Positions 8,577-20,375 are shown, counted from the first letter of the stretch. The stretch is 64,000 bases of DNA from Impatiens glandulifera (GCF_907164915.1 NC_061868.1:26283819-26347818); one strand, 5' to 3'. The notes: generated from the sequence alone by a model not told the origin. A program made the numbers and translations.

Positions 8577-10696
8577 TGTTGGGTCAAATTATTTTGACTA
8601 AGTGTTGAAATAATTTACCCACTGATATTTTGATGATGAAATAATTTATGTGTTTTGATACAGGTGTATTAAGACAACATGTTATTAGACTTGGATCTAA
8701 TGAGGGTCATTAGACCGATTTTGATCTCCATTCGCATTAAATTAGACGCAAGTCTAATAGAATTAGACGCTTAGTGTAACTCAATGGAGTTAGATGGAGC
8801 AGTCTAATAGACGCATGAATTAGACGCGAGTCTAATAGAATTAGACGTACAGTCTAACTCATCGGAGTTAGACGTGTAAGTCTAATAGACGTGTAAAGAA
8901 TTAGACGAGTAGTCTAATGAATACACGGAATTAGACATGAGTCTAATAGAATTAGACGTACAGTCTAACTCATTGAAGTTAGACGTGTAAGTCTAATAGA
9001 TGTAAAGAATTAGACGGGTAGTCTAATGAATACACGGAATTAGACTTGAGTCTAATAGAATTAGACGTACAGTCTAACTCATCGGAGTTAGACGTGTAAG
9101 TCTAATAGATGTAAAGAATTAGACGGGTAGTCTAATGAATACACGAAATTAGACGTACAGTCTAACTCATCGGAGTTAGACGTGTAAGTCTAATAGATGT
9201 AAAGAATTAGACGGGTAGTCTAATGAATACGCGGAATTACACGTGGCAGTCTAACTCAGTGGAGTTAGACGTGCCAGTCTAATGGTTGTTAGAATTAGAC
9301 GGGTTGTCTAATTTATTGAAAGTTAGACGTGGGTCTAACTCCTTAGACAAGTCTGAGGTAGAACCGGAATTAGACGTGGTAGTCTAACTCAGTGGAGTTA
9401 GACTTACCGGTCTAATGGTTATGAAATAATTAGACGGGTTGTCTAATTAATTGAAAGTTAGACGTGGGTCTAACTCGTTCAGACAAGTCTGAGGTAAAAC
9501 CAGAATTAGACGTGGTAGTCTAACTCAGTGGAGTTAGACGTACTAGTCTAATGGTTATGAAATAATTAGACGGGTTGTCTAATTAATTGAAAGTTAGACG
9601 TGGGTCTAACTCCTTCAGATAAGTCTGAGGTAGAACCGGAATTAGACGTGGTAGTCTAACTCAGTGGAATTAGACATACCAGTCTAATGGTTATTGGTAT
9701 TAGACGCGAGTCTAATTATATTAGTCCAGGCGGTCTAATAGACGTTTTTCATCAGAAGGAGTTGACTTATTTCATTAGACTGATCCGTCTAACTGAAATA
9801 CGTCTAATGCTCTATTCAAGTATTACGCTTGAATCTAGCATTTTTCCTACCCACGTGTTATAGCTGTACCCTACTTCTGCTCTACTTTCCTGTGAAGATT
9901 AGTACAACAGCTATATGCATGCAATTAAGGAATGCCACGTAAGAGAATTTTTCTCACATTACCCGTTTTGCAGGTACATCCCTGATGGAATATTCGGCGC
10001 ACTACCAGTTCGGTACAGCCACGATTCTTGTGCTTAGAGTCTACTGTGTACAATGGAGGCTTTCCAATGAAAGAGCCCCACGTATTATTCTTGAAGATTC
10101 GACCGTTAGCTCCTAATCAGTATTTAACCAATCCTTAGAGCAACGCACGAAGTATCAGTGACCTAGCTAATTTCCGAACGAACAAGCATTCTGATTTTGC
10201 AGAGAGAGACTACTCAATCATCTTGCTTACTGAACTTACTTTCTTGAAGCTTCTTTCTGATTATATTGTGTGTGAATAGAGAGAGAGAGAGCTAGAATCA
10301 AAACCACCATTAGCTGAGTGATATTCTTCATCTTCTTGTAATTGAATAGAAAGTGTTCTGTTCAATAGTGAACTAAGTGTGTGTGTAAATTGTATTTGAT
10401 TCTCATCATATAGTGAATCCTTCCGGTGGTTGGAAGAAGAGGTGACGTAGGAGAGTTTCTCCGAACATCCATAAACAAACTGCTGTGTTCTTCATTTTCT
10501 GTCATCTTTTCATATTTCATCTTGTGCTTCAAACCCAAGTAAACAATTTCGCCTTGAATCTGTTTCAAGTGTTTACACAAGTTTGCGTAGAATAGAAAGC
10601 GAATTAAATCCCTAACAGGATTTCTTTCAAACTGTTTTTCATAAGCCTTCATCCTTAGCCAGACTCCCGTCTCTATCGATAAAGTCGATCCTAACA
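8577..10696 (+). repeat. 5' LTR, 2.1 kb
   Basis: It runs from TGTTGGGTCAAAT to GATCCTAACA, with short terminal inverted repeats TGTT/AACA. It matches 17018-19192 throughout. It contains the TTAGAC/GTCTAA array (8726-9790), a TATA-like GTATTTAACC near 10120-10129, and a GA-microsatellite near 10277-10290. At 2.1 kb it is longer than most copia LTRs. Confidence 0.9.
8726..9790. repeat. Inverted-hexamer array TTAGAC/GTCTAA (5' LTR)
   Basis: For about 1 kb, TTAGAC and its complement GTCTAA alternate every 10-25 bases, so neighbouring pairs form short hairpins. Two higher-order units are visible. One of about 110-118 bp (8810-9230) includes TTAGACGGGTAGTCTAA. One of about 135 bp (9233-9640) includes TTAGACGTGGTAGTCTAA and the CAGACAAGTCTG palindrome. 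Spacers vary while the hexamers are mostly kept. Confidence 0.9.
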
Positions 10697-10698
10697 AT

Positions 10699-10710
10699 TG
10701 GTATCAGAAC
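10699..10710 (+). other. Primer binding site, tRNA-Met type
   Basis: TGGTATCAGAAC lies 2 bases after the 5' LTR and is one base from TGGTATCAGAGC, complementary to the 3' end of initiator tRNA-Met. Confidence 0.85.
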
Positions 10711-10741
10711 CCTGTTTCTATTCTCAAGCCTTTCCTGAAAT

Positions 10742-12538
10742 ATGTCTAACATACCCAAAGATGCCAGTGCTACAGCCATTCCAACTTTCTCTCGCGAAAA
10801 CTATATTGTTTGGAAGAAAAGAGTCTGTGCTCATCTCTCTTCTCTTCATGATGATATGTGGAGTGTTGTAACAGAAGGTCCTATCAAGATTGATAAGGAG
10901 AAGGCCGACTGGACTGCTGATGAAAAGAGGTAGAACAACCTCAACAACATGGCTCTCGATGTTCTGTATAGATCTCTCGATGACAGTATGTTCAACTACA
11001 TCATCGAATGTTACACTGCCAAAGAGGTCTGGGACAGACTCACTCAACTGTGTGAGGGCAACGAGCAAACCAAGGAAAACAAGATCATGGTTGCCACTCA
11101 ACAGTTCGATAGCTTCAAAATGCGTCCTGGTGAAATAATGAACGATTTCGACACCAGATTCAGCAATATCGTCTCCTCTCTGTCCATCTTAGGCAAGACC
11201 TATAGAACCCGGGAGCTTTCTATCAAGGTCATGTGTGCTCTTCCAAGGGAATGGGACATAAAGACTATGGAGATGAGAGAATCCAAAGATCTAAACAAGA
11301 TCTCTCTCTTTGATCTCTTCGCTGACCTCAAGGCCTACGAGTTCAAGCTGAACTGTAGGATGGAATAAGATAAACCCTCGTCCGTTATTATTGCCAAGGC
11401 GTTGGTGACTGCTGAAGAGCCACCAACTGCTTCGGACGTGAATATGGCAGCTCAGCAGCTGAGCAGCGATGCCATGTCTCTCTTTGTGAAAAAGTTTGGC
11501 GACTTCATGAAGAAGAGCAACTCTAACTCAAACTCTTCAAATTCTAACGATAATAGAAAATCTAAAGCTAATGTTACTTGTTTTAACTGTGGTATTAAAG
11601 GTCATTACGCATCGGAATGCCGGAAGCCAGAGCGTGAAGATGCTAAGGAAGATGGAAAAGAGTTGAAGGCTCTTATGGCCGGTGACGGAAAGAGCAGAGG
11701 AAGCAGCCGTGGCTCGTACTTCTCATCCAGTGAAAGTGATGAAGAAGACGTGGCCTGCTTCATGGCCAGAGAAGATGAGGAAGGAACTCAGGAAACTGAG
11801 GTATTTGATTTCTCCTCCGAAAGGTTGTCAAGGGAACAACTGGTAGCTGCACTAGATGAAATGGTCATCGAGTATAGAAAGCTAGCAGAATCTCTAAATG
11901 AAACTAAATCTTCATCAGATTTAAATGAACCAAATCGGTCTAAAGAGGAAGAGTCACATGCTTTTGAAAAGAAAATTGAAGAGATCTCATATGAAAATGA
12001 GATGCTCAATGAACAGATTCAAACCCTTTCATCAGAAAACAAAAGGCTTAACTATGTTTCCTGTGCATGGACAAGGTCTGGTGATGCTGTCAGATATCAG
12101 ATCAGCATGTTGAAACCTGCTGGATCTAGATCCGGATTGGGATTTGATGGAAATGATCCTAACCTGTCCTGCAAAAAGTCAAAGCCAAATGACAAACTTA
12201 AGCCAATAAGTTTTGTCAAAGGAAGTATGACTGACATTGAATCTGATCCTATTCATGAAGAAGTGGCTTTTAAAAATGAAATAGTTTATGTTCCACCAAC
12301 TGTTAGCTGGCTTAAGAATAAGCTTGAAAAGGCTAATAAGTATGGTAACTTAAAACCTGACTCTAAGTCAAGGAGTTTTAAAAGAAAACCTTCTTCAAAA
12401 GTTAAAGGATTAGTGGCTAGCAGGAAGTCATCTGCTAAGTCAAAATCTTATGCATTAATCACAACACAAAATGGGAAATCCATCAGAATAACTCAAATAT
12501 GGATTCCTAAGGGATTAATTGATCGAGGACCCAATTGA
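10742..12538 (+). pseudogene. Copia gag with zinc knuckle, two in-frame stops
   Basis: A single frame of about 598 codons starts MSNIPKDASATAIPTFSREN, 45 bases after the LTR. TAG at 10931-10933 and TAA at 11366-11368 interrupt it. Domains in order: a UBN2/DUF4219-type gag domain (YIVWKKRVCAHL, then AKEVWDRLTQLCEGNEQTKE and LPREWDIKTM), a Ser/Asn linker, a complete CCHC knuckle CFNCGIKGHYASEC (about 11578-11620), an acidic Ser-rich stretch, a coiled-coil-like region (about 11820-12050), and a basic C-terminus ending IWIPKGLIDRGPN. Function when intact: nucleocapsid formation and RNA binding. The C-terminal motif normally leads into protease, but here a TGA and non-coding sequence follow. Confidence 0.85.
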
Positions 12539-12810
12539 GTATGGGTACCAAGATTTGTAAATAGTTTATTTTTTAGGTGATGCAGGAGGATAGCAGGAAG
12601 GAAGCTAGAAGAGTACTCATCTGAGTACACAACCTGAAAGATCAACAATGGCACTTGCCATTCTGGAAGAATATTTTTTGTTGTTATTAAAAATTCTTTT
12701 TGTTCTTTGGACCACAAAAATTATTTATAAAACTTTAATGTCCATATTCATTTTTGAGAAGAAAAATTTCTTTGGAAATAAAGATATTCTCTAGATGAAT
12801 ATCCTTAATC

Positions 12811-13150
12811 AGTCTAATTAGACAAGGGTGTCTAAAAGAAAAAGTATGTACTTAAACGTATTTTTGCTCACAATTCATACATCTAAGTCTATATGTTGAG
12901 ATTTTATATCCACGCACTTAGACGGACACGTCTAATAGACGTTAGACGTTTTTACGTCTTGAGCAAAAGGATGCTCACGTCTAACACGTGGTATTCATGC
13001 GGAATTAGACGTACACGTCTAATAAACATTAGACGGATTTGTTATTTACACGGAATTAGACGTATGCGTCTAATACACTCATCCGTCTAATAGACGCCGT
13101 GTTATTTGTGAAGTAAAAAACACGTCTAACTACGTGCCGATTAGACTGAT
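12811..13150. repeat. Internal TTAGAC/GTCTAA array
   Basis: The inverted hexamer pair of the LTRs recurs here, with spacers such as TTAGACGTACACGTCTAA, TTAGACGTATGCGTCTAA and TTAGACGGACACGTCTAA. Individual CGTCTAA motifs continue to about 13340. Spacers favour ACGT-containing cores, so this is a related array and not a simple copy of the LTR block. Confidence 0.8.
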
Positions 13151-13369
13151 TAGGGACAGCTGTCACACGCTGAGAGTTATCTACTTTTCCCGCTCAAAAT
13201 ATCGAACAGTCATCTCTTAATAACATGAAGACACATGTCTATCAAGTTTAAAGAAAGTGACTAATATACCCTCATTTTTAATGATTACTTCTTGAAAAAG
13301 GACGTCTAACATTTATTAATGGGACATACCCCTAGAATAGACGGTTATTCAGTATTTCCATGATTCATC

Positions 13370-13377
13370 TATATAAG
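13370..13377 (+). promoter_or_regulatory. Candidate internal TATA box for the env-like ORF
   Basis: TATATAAG stands 47 bases before the first ATG (13424) and just after the motif array. Spacing fits a plant RNA polymerase II promoter with a start site near 13400. Inference from position and sequence only. Confidence 0.45.
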
Positions 13378-13423
13378 GATATTCCTGCATGATTTTGAAA
13401 ACTTTCAATCTCTCAAAATTTCT

Positions 13424-16400
13424 ATGAACCCTAGTTTTCTTGCATTTCTCTCACTAAAACTCTCTGAAATATCGTATCGATACACATTCTCTCAAACTGG
13501 TGAAGAAAATCACGCTCGATCACTGTACTTTGTAGGTGGACTTTCCATCGGTGTACTCTTTCGATCAGCCGGAGGTGGTGAAGATGTTCCAAACCCTAGA
13601 ATATTCTGGTTTGAGGAAGTATCTGGGCGGACCGTTCATCTTCTATGAAGATGAAGTTCGCGAGTTTTTCAAAACGACGGTTATGATGGAAGATTCCATC
13701 GTAGCAACCGTCAACGGAAAGGAGATCTAATTTGATGAAGCAGTGTATGCGGAGTTCTTTGAACTTCTAACGGAGGGTCATCTGTTCGATTTGGTGCTCT
13801 CTTCTGAGGTCATGGAGGAAATGAAGTCTTCCTTCTCTGCTGATGGTTCCAAAATCCATGTTAATGGATATAAGAAGGTATTCAAACCCCACTTTATTCT
13901 TCTAAATGACGTGGTGGTGAAGGCGCTGCAAGGGAAGTCCGGCTCTTTCAATCTCTATAGTCAAGACCGTTTTGACTATATGTGCGCCATCTCCAAAGGA
14001 ATCCAAGTGAACTTGGGTCATACCCTGTTCTAGAATCTGTGTTACTCCATCTGCTAGAGTAACAAAGAGAGTATCCCCTATGCGGCTCAACTGAGCTACT
14101 TGTTGAAGTTTCTGGGGGTTCATGTCGGCGAACTGACGCAGATTAACTTTGTAAGAGTTTTTACCGCTTCTATGGTTGCCAGCACTCTGATCAGAGTGAA
14201 GAACAACCTAGATTCTGCTTCTGGGGCCTCTAGTTTCCAGACTGGTGGAAGACCTTGCACTCGATCGAAGCCCTCTGCTTTTGTTGTGTTAACAGGGGCA
14301 AAGAGAACTAGAACCGTGAATGAATCGGAGGCCAGTTCCTCCAACATGAAGAGTCCAAGTCAGAAGGACACGGAATTTGTCGATTCAAGGGTGAAGCAAG
14401 GTCCAGGCGTACTTACTGCAACCCCGATGACATCTTTATCCACTCCCTCAACTTTCCTGAGGAAACCTTTGAGGTCCTGTGCCTCAAAGGAGAAGAAGAC
14501 AAAGGCACCTCGTGCGTCTAAATCTACTAAGGTAAAGTCTTCTAAGTCTTTGGCTGCTGTGCCAAAATTTGTTGTTCCCGAAGTGGAACAAGCTGAATCT
14601 GTTTTCTCTCCCCTAAGAGAATCTGTTGAAGGGCCTGCTATTCAGTCAACTAGTCCAATTGTTGAATCTATTAACTGGGCGGAATCCCCTGTTACTCAAT
14701 CTGATTAGGTAGCCGCCGGTGCTACAGAGTCGTCCATACCAGAACAAGGTGTTGTTCCTACCCTTGCTGCTGGTGAACCCATCATTCCTGCTCCTAAGGA
14801 TTCCTTGGTGGTTGGAAAAATCGTTTGCAGAGAGCTTCCTGCTGAGCTCTGTTTGAGACCTCAATCGGCCTTCAAACTGTTGCGGGCCAGGAAATGGGCA
14901 AAAGGAATCGTTATTGGTGAACCAAGACCTGTTCCAAAACCTGTAGAGGTTGTTGGAAAAGGAAAGTCTACTGCTCTTCAAGCTCCTGAGAAGGTGTCTG
15001 AAGCAAGAGGAATCGTTGATCTCATCTTGGATCAAGTAAAGGTTCTTTCATCTGAGAAGTTAGGAATCTATGATTCCTGGTGTACTGAGAGGTTATCCTC
15101 TAGATACAATGACTCTCTGTCCAATGCTGCCATAACGAAAGAATGGAAGAAGAGAGTGGAAAATGTGAAGAAGGTCCTGAAGTGGGCAAGAACTTCAGAT
15201 GTGGCTGAAGCTTTGAACAAAAGAGAGTTGGTGGAAGCTTGCATTCTTGGGAAAACCCTATTCCCAATTTATGAAGCCAGGAAAGCAAACTTCAACCCTG
15301 ACGCAAGAGGAGTTCTTGTTGAAGCCAAAGTGCTGAAGAAGTTGAATGATATCTTGGAAGGCTATGTCTCTGCTGCTTCCAGATACATTCATGGCGCCGA
15401 TTGCTCTGGCGCAGAACCGCTCAACGTAGAAGAGGCCATGGATAATCCAAACGCCGATGAATCAGATGCTGCTCTCCTGATCGAATCTAGGACCCTGTCT
15501 GCATAAGAGAGACGCATTCAAGATCACTCTGTTCAAGAGCTTGCCAATGAAGATGAAGCAACGGTGAATGTTCAAGAGCCTGAACAAGCTCTTGTAACAA
15601 ATGTTGAAGAAGGAATTTTGAAAGATGTAGTTGAGGAGGCTTTGAAAGCTCCTATTGAAGAAGATGTGCTTATAACCCCTGTTGCCAGAACAGAGGGTGC
15701 TCAAGAAAAACTGGCCGAGGCAACTCAGCCAGAGACTGCAAGAACTGAGGGGGAACCCTCTAAAGAAAAAGGTGATGAAGAAGAAAGTTCATCGTCTGAG
15801 GAGGAACAGGATGAGCAACCTAAGTTTGTTAAGACCTACTTATTTCCTAAAGGTGTTGTGGGAAGTGTTCATGAAAACATAACCACTCCCCGTCACTATT
15901 CTGGAAGTTTGCTCGAAAGATTCGAAAGGGCACAAAGAGAAGTTGACGATGAAGAGGCACAAGAGAAAGTGACTAAGGATGCTGAAGTTAATCAGCCTGA
16001 GCAATCATTGCAGGTTCATACAAACTTTCAGCCTATTCAAAGTATGGCTGCAGATTCTGAAGAAGTGTCTTCTCACGAAGGTCCATCTGATGGAAGAGAT
16101 AAAATGCTAAAATCAATGAGGTCTATGCTTTCCTCAATGTAGAAGACTATGTGCCAATCAATGATCTCCAGGGAAGATGATAGAGAAAACTTCAGCAATA
16201 TGTTCAAGATCGTAACTGAGCTAGATAAGACCCTAAAGATGAATACGTATGAGACCCATGTCTCAAATGTAAAGTTTTCAAAGTTTGAACAGAAATGCTT
16301 CAGCCACCAAACTGAACTGTTTGACATTGAGAGGCACATCAATGACGAACGCCACAAGGAAACTTTGGATGAATTCGCCTTGGTGAAGAATCAGCTGGTA

Positions 16401-16841
16401 GAAATGCAAGGGTGCATGAGGAGAAATGACAATGAACGACAAGTTTTTGCCGAGAACCTCACCAGGAAGTTTCAAGCTAAGGAAGATGCTTTAGGCAATG
16501 TTGAAAGTGCTCAACCTCGACCAGTTCAAGGTGAGTCTAGCAGGAGGAACGATGGCGTAGCAACCGGAACCAGATACAGGCATGCCACAAATTCTGATGA
16601 TAATCCTAGGCCAACCAAGAAAGGCGGTGGTCGAAGTGGTTCTGAACGCGGTGGAAGAAATGGTGGCGGCCGGAGTAGGTTGTCTAATGCTGATCAAGGT
16701 GGGCGTGGAAGCGTTGCTGAGCGTGGAGGAAGATCAATTGCAGGAGGTCGTGGTGGTCGCGGCTATTCTCACTTCATGAACATGCTTCCCGGGCAAGAAA
16801 TGAGTCCAACCAATCCTCGAGTGAAAAGGGAAGAACAATGA
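13424..16841 (+). pseudogene. Env-like third ORF of the copia element
   Basis: A long frame (from about 13536) runs to 16841 with six in-frame stops (13728, 14031, 14055, 14706, 15504, 16140). The ATG at 13424 lies in another frame, so a frameshift near 13533 is likely. The N-terminal domain (FDQPEVVKMFQTLEYSGLRK, then KYLGGPFIFYEDEVREFF) resembles uncharacterised ORFs I recall from Lamiales retroelements. A Ser/Pro/Lys-rich linker, a helical region (about 14980-15400), an acidic Glu/Ser stretch (15770-15810), a second helical region (16150-16500) and a Gly-Arg (RGG-like) tail (16615-16770) follow. I see no signal peptide or convincing membrane segment. Its place after pol and before the PPT is where Sireviruses carry an env-like gene. 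Its function is unknown. Confidence 0.65.
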
Positions 16842-17004
16842 TCTCTCTTCTTTTACTCTGTTTAAACTTTATTGAACATGGTTTTGATAAGTCTTTCGAA
16901 TACTGGTTCTTTTGAATGATTGGTGTAAGTGAACAAGGTGGCTGTTTATTTATTGGATGAATGCATGTCATATTATATGTATGCAGGTTTGCAATTTCTT
17001 CATC

Positions 17005-17014
17005 AAAAAGGGGG
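17005..17014 (+). other. Polypurine tract
   Basis: AAAAAGGGGG ends 3 bases before the 3' LTR and would prime plus-strand cDNA synthesis. Confidence 0.85.
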
Positions 17015-17017
17015 AAT

Positions 17018-19192
17018 TGTTGGGTCAAATTATTTTGACTAAGTGTTGAAATAATTTACCCACTGATATTTTGATGATGAAATAATTTATGTGTTTTGAT
17101 ACATGTGTATTAAGACAACATGTTATTAGACTTGGATCAAATGAGGGTCATTAGACCGATTTTGATCTCCATTCGCATTAAATTATACATAAGTCTAATA
17201 GAATTAGACGCTCAGTCTAACTCAACAGAGTTAGACGGAGCAGTCTAATAGATGCATGAATTAGACGCGAGTCTAATAGAATTAGACGTACAGTCTAACT
17301 CATCGGAGTTATACGTGTAAGTCTAATAGAAGTGTAAAGAATTAGACGGGTAGTCTAATGAATACACGGAATTAGACGTGAGTCTAATAGAATTAGACGT
17401 ACAGTCTAACTCATCGGAGTTAGACGTGTAAGTGTAATAGATGTAAATAATTAGACGGGTAGTCTAATGAATACACGGAATTAGACGTGAGTCTAATAGA
17501 ATTAGACGTACAGTCTAACTCATCGGAGTTAGACGTGTAATTCTAATAGATGTAAAGAATTAGACGGGTAGTCTAATGAATACACGAAATTAGACGTGAG
17601 TCTAATAGAATTAGACGTACAGTCTAACTCATCGAAGTTAGACGTGTAAGTCTAATAGATGTAAAGAATTAGACGGGTAGTCTAATGAATACGCCGAATT
17701 AGACGTGGCAGTCTAACTCAGTGTAGTTAGACGTGCCAGTCTAATGGTTGTTATAATTAGACGGGTTGTCTAATTAATTGAAAGTTAGACGTGGGTCTAA
17801 CTCCTTCAGACAAGTCTGAGGTAGAACCGGAATTAGACGTGGGTCTAACTCCTTCAGACAAGTCTGAGGTAGAACCGGAATTAGACGTGGTAGTCTAACT
17901 TAGTGGAGTTAGACGTACCGGTCTAATGGTTATGAAATAATTAGACGGGTTGACTAATTAATTGAAAGTTAGACGTGGGTCTAACTCCTTCAGACAAGTC
18001 TGAGGTAGAACCGAAATTAGACGTGGTAGTCTAACACAGTGGAGTTAGACGTACCAGTGTAATGGTTATGAAATAATTAGACGAGTTGTCTAATTAATTG
18101 AAAGTTAGACGTGGGTCTAACTCCTTCAGATAAGTCTGAGGTAGAACCGGAATTAGACGTGGTAGTCTAACTCAGTGGAGTTAGACGTACTAGTCTAATG
18201 GTTATTGGTATTAGAGGCGAGTCTAATTATATTGGACCAGGCGGTCTAATAGACGTTTTTCATCAAAAGGAGTTGACTTATTTCATTAGACTGATCCGTT
18301 GAAGCTCTGTTGAAGTAGTACGCTTGAATCTAGCATTTCTCCTACCCACGTGCTATAGTTGTACCCTACTTTTGATCCACTTTCCTGTGAAGATTAGTAC
18401 AACAACTATATGCATCCAATTAAGGAATGCCACGTAAGAGAATTTTCCTCACATTATCCGTTTTGCAGGTACATCCCTGATGGAATATTCGGCGCACTAC
18501 CAGTTCGGTACAGCCACGATTCTTGTGCTTAGAGTCTGCTGTGTACAATGGAGACTTTCCAATGAAAGAGCCCCACGTATCATTCTTGAAGATTCGACCG
18601 TTAGCTCCTGATCAGTATTTAACCAATCCTTAGAGGAACGCACGAAGTATCAGTGACCTAGCTAATTTCCGAACGAACAAGCATTCTGATTTTGCAGAGA
18701 GAGACTACTCAATCATCTTGCTTACTGAACTTACTTTCTTGAAGCTTCTTTCTGATTGTACTGTGTGTGAATCGAGAGAGAGAGAGAGCTAGAATCAAAA
18801 ACACCATTAGCTGAGTGATATTCTTCATCTTCTTGTAATTGAACAGAAAGTGTTCTGTTCAATAGTGAGCTAAGTGTGTGTGTAAACTGTATTTGATTCT
18901 CATTATATAGTGAATCCTTCCGGTGGTTGGAAGGAGGGGTGACGTAGAAGAGTTTCTCCGAACATCCATAAACAAATTGTTGTGTTCTTCATTTTCTATC
19001 ATATTTTCATATTTCATCTTGTGCTTCAAACCCAAGTAAACAATTCCGCCTTGAATCGGATTCAAGTGTTTACACAAGTTTGCGTAGAATAGAAAGCGAA
19101 TTAAATCCCTAACAAGATTTCTTTCAAACTGTTTTTCATAAGCCTTCATCCTTAGCCAGACCCCGTCTCTATCGATAAAGCCGATCCTAACA
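17018..19192 (+). repeat. 3' LTR, 2.2 kb
   Basis: It starts TGTTGGGTCAAAT right after the PPT and ends GATCCTAACA. It matches the 5' LTR along its length. Differences include an extra roughly 47-bp unit near 17829-17876 and a short deletion near 18300. The TTAGAC/GTCTAA array lies at 17172-18295. Confidence 0.9.
17172..18295. repeat. Inverted-hexamer array TTAGAC/GTCTAA (3' LTR)
   Basis: This is the same block as 8726-9790. Most differences between the two copies are single bases in spacers, with some hits in the hexamers (for example GTGTAA near 17433 and TTATAC near 17310). Confidence 0.9.
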
Positions 19193-19224
19193 GTTTGTTT
19201 TTATACTTTGTTATTTGTTTTTAA

Positions 19225-19420
19225 CTCATTTTAAATAATACAGCAAATCCAAATATACGTCGCAATTAGACACCAAACATGTTGTCAATAACCGTTTAAA
19301 GTTCTTTAAAATAAACGTAAATATAATTGGTTAATCTAAGTGTACTTGTGTACAATCTCAAATTACAAAATTAACATTATTATAACCATACACGTACATA
19401 TTACAAGTTAAAATACATAA

Positions 19421-19519
<99 letters not shown>

Positions 19520-20375
19520 ATAGAAAATTAACATTACAAAAATGATTGCTTCACATCAAAGGAAAGGTTACCTGGGTAATATACAATATTTTGAAATAAA
19601 ATATTAAAAACTCGATCATCCTTTATACATTTTTTTAACTCATTGTCCTCGTGATCATGTGTCTGAATCCTCATATTTTACAACAACAAAAATTGTTATT
19701 TTAAAATTAATATAATGTATTTATTTTGCAGAAGAATAAAAAGGAAAAAATAAAAAAAAATGCAAACCGATCCAACATGGAAGTCAATCGAGTCAGCCCG
19801 ATCAAAGGAGGAAGACAATGACGAAGCCATAAGAAAGGGCAATACAGAAGCAGCCCTCGATGTTCATAGGTTCAAATTAAGGTTTTGGTTGAAATGGGGA
19901 TAAAAAATATAAAAAGATCATAGATGGAGGAGGGTACAAGGTTTAGGAAGAAGAAATCTTAGAATTTGTAAGTTCGAAAATGATGACAGTGGACTAAACG
20001 AATAAGGCCGCGACCGAGAACCTCACGATTGGCACTTGAAGCCCGCGACTGAGAAGAGAAGTGGCCCAACCTCCTCTACGACCTAGCGAGAATGCTTGTG
20101 ACTTGCAAGAAATTAAAATAAAAAAGATTTTTATTATTTTATTTTATTTTTTACATTCTTTTTTAAGTAACAAAAACAATTATATAGAAATAATAAATAA
20201 TAGTTTTAAATAATAAAAACTATATTTATAAAATAAAATTTACAGTACTTTTAAAAACTTTTAAAAAAATGAAAATAACTTTATAAAGATAAAAATCATT
20301 TCTTAATATATTCCAAAGAAAATCAAAGTCTATTTCATTTCTATTATCTTGTGATCGTTAATACTTAATATGCAT
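19225..20375. other. Non-coding duplicated segment, copy A
   Basis: This stretch aligns with 43262-44190 plus 47263-47530 and is the flank of the gypsy 3' LTR in both copies. It holds a long (TA)n at about 19425-19515, which is very short in copy B. No gene is seen. Confidence 0.75.
19425..19515. repeat. (TA)n microsatellite
   Basis: About 90 bases of pure TA dinucleotide. The homologous spot in copy B (about 43470) has only a few units, so it expanded after the duplication. Confidence 0.95.

Larger units (their letters stand above)
12539..13423. other. Non-coding stretch where pol should be
   Basis: No protease, integrase or RT motif is present between gag and the env-like ORF. The segment holds a TTAGAC/GTCTAA array and a TATA box, so it looks like a regulatory leader rather than decayed pol. 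Confidence 0.7.
8577..19192 (+). mobile_element. Copia-superfamily LTR element (Sirevirus-like), pol deleted, env-like ORF kept
   Basis: The element is bounded by TGTTGGGTC at 8577 and CCTAACA at 19192. The flanking 5-mers are GTTTA (8572-8576) and GTTTG (19193-19197), a 4-of-5 match target duplication. Layout: 5' LTR 8577-10696, PBS 10699-10710, gag 10742-12538, a non-coding stretch with a motif array and TATA box, a long env-like ORF 13424-16841, PPT 17005-17014, 3' LTR 17018-19192. No protease, integrase, RT or RNase H is found, so it could move only with enzymes from a relative. The LTRs are closely similar, differing mainly by small changes and one extra repeat unit, which suggests fairly recent insertion. 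It sits in the 3' LTR of the outer gypsy element. Confidence 0.85.

Noticed and set aside
8726..9790. Regularly spaced repeats resembling a CRISPR array
   Set aside because: The repeats are 6-bp inverted hexamers with homologous, not unique, spacers, in a plant LTR. No cas genes and no prokaryotic context.
10362..10697. Minus-strand open frame in the 5' LTR, repeated at 18859-19149
   Set aside because: It recurs only because the two LTRs are near-identical. It lies over the leader/PBS end on the antisense strand and has no recognisable domain.
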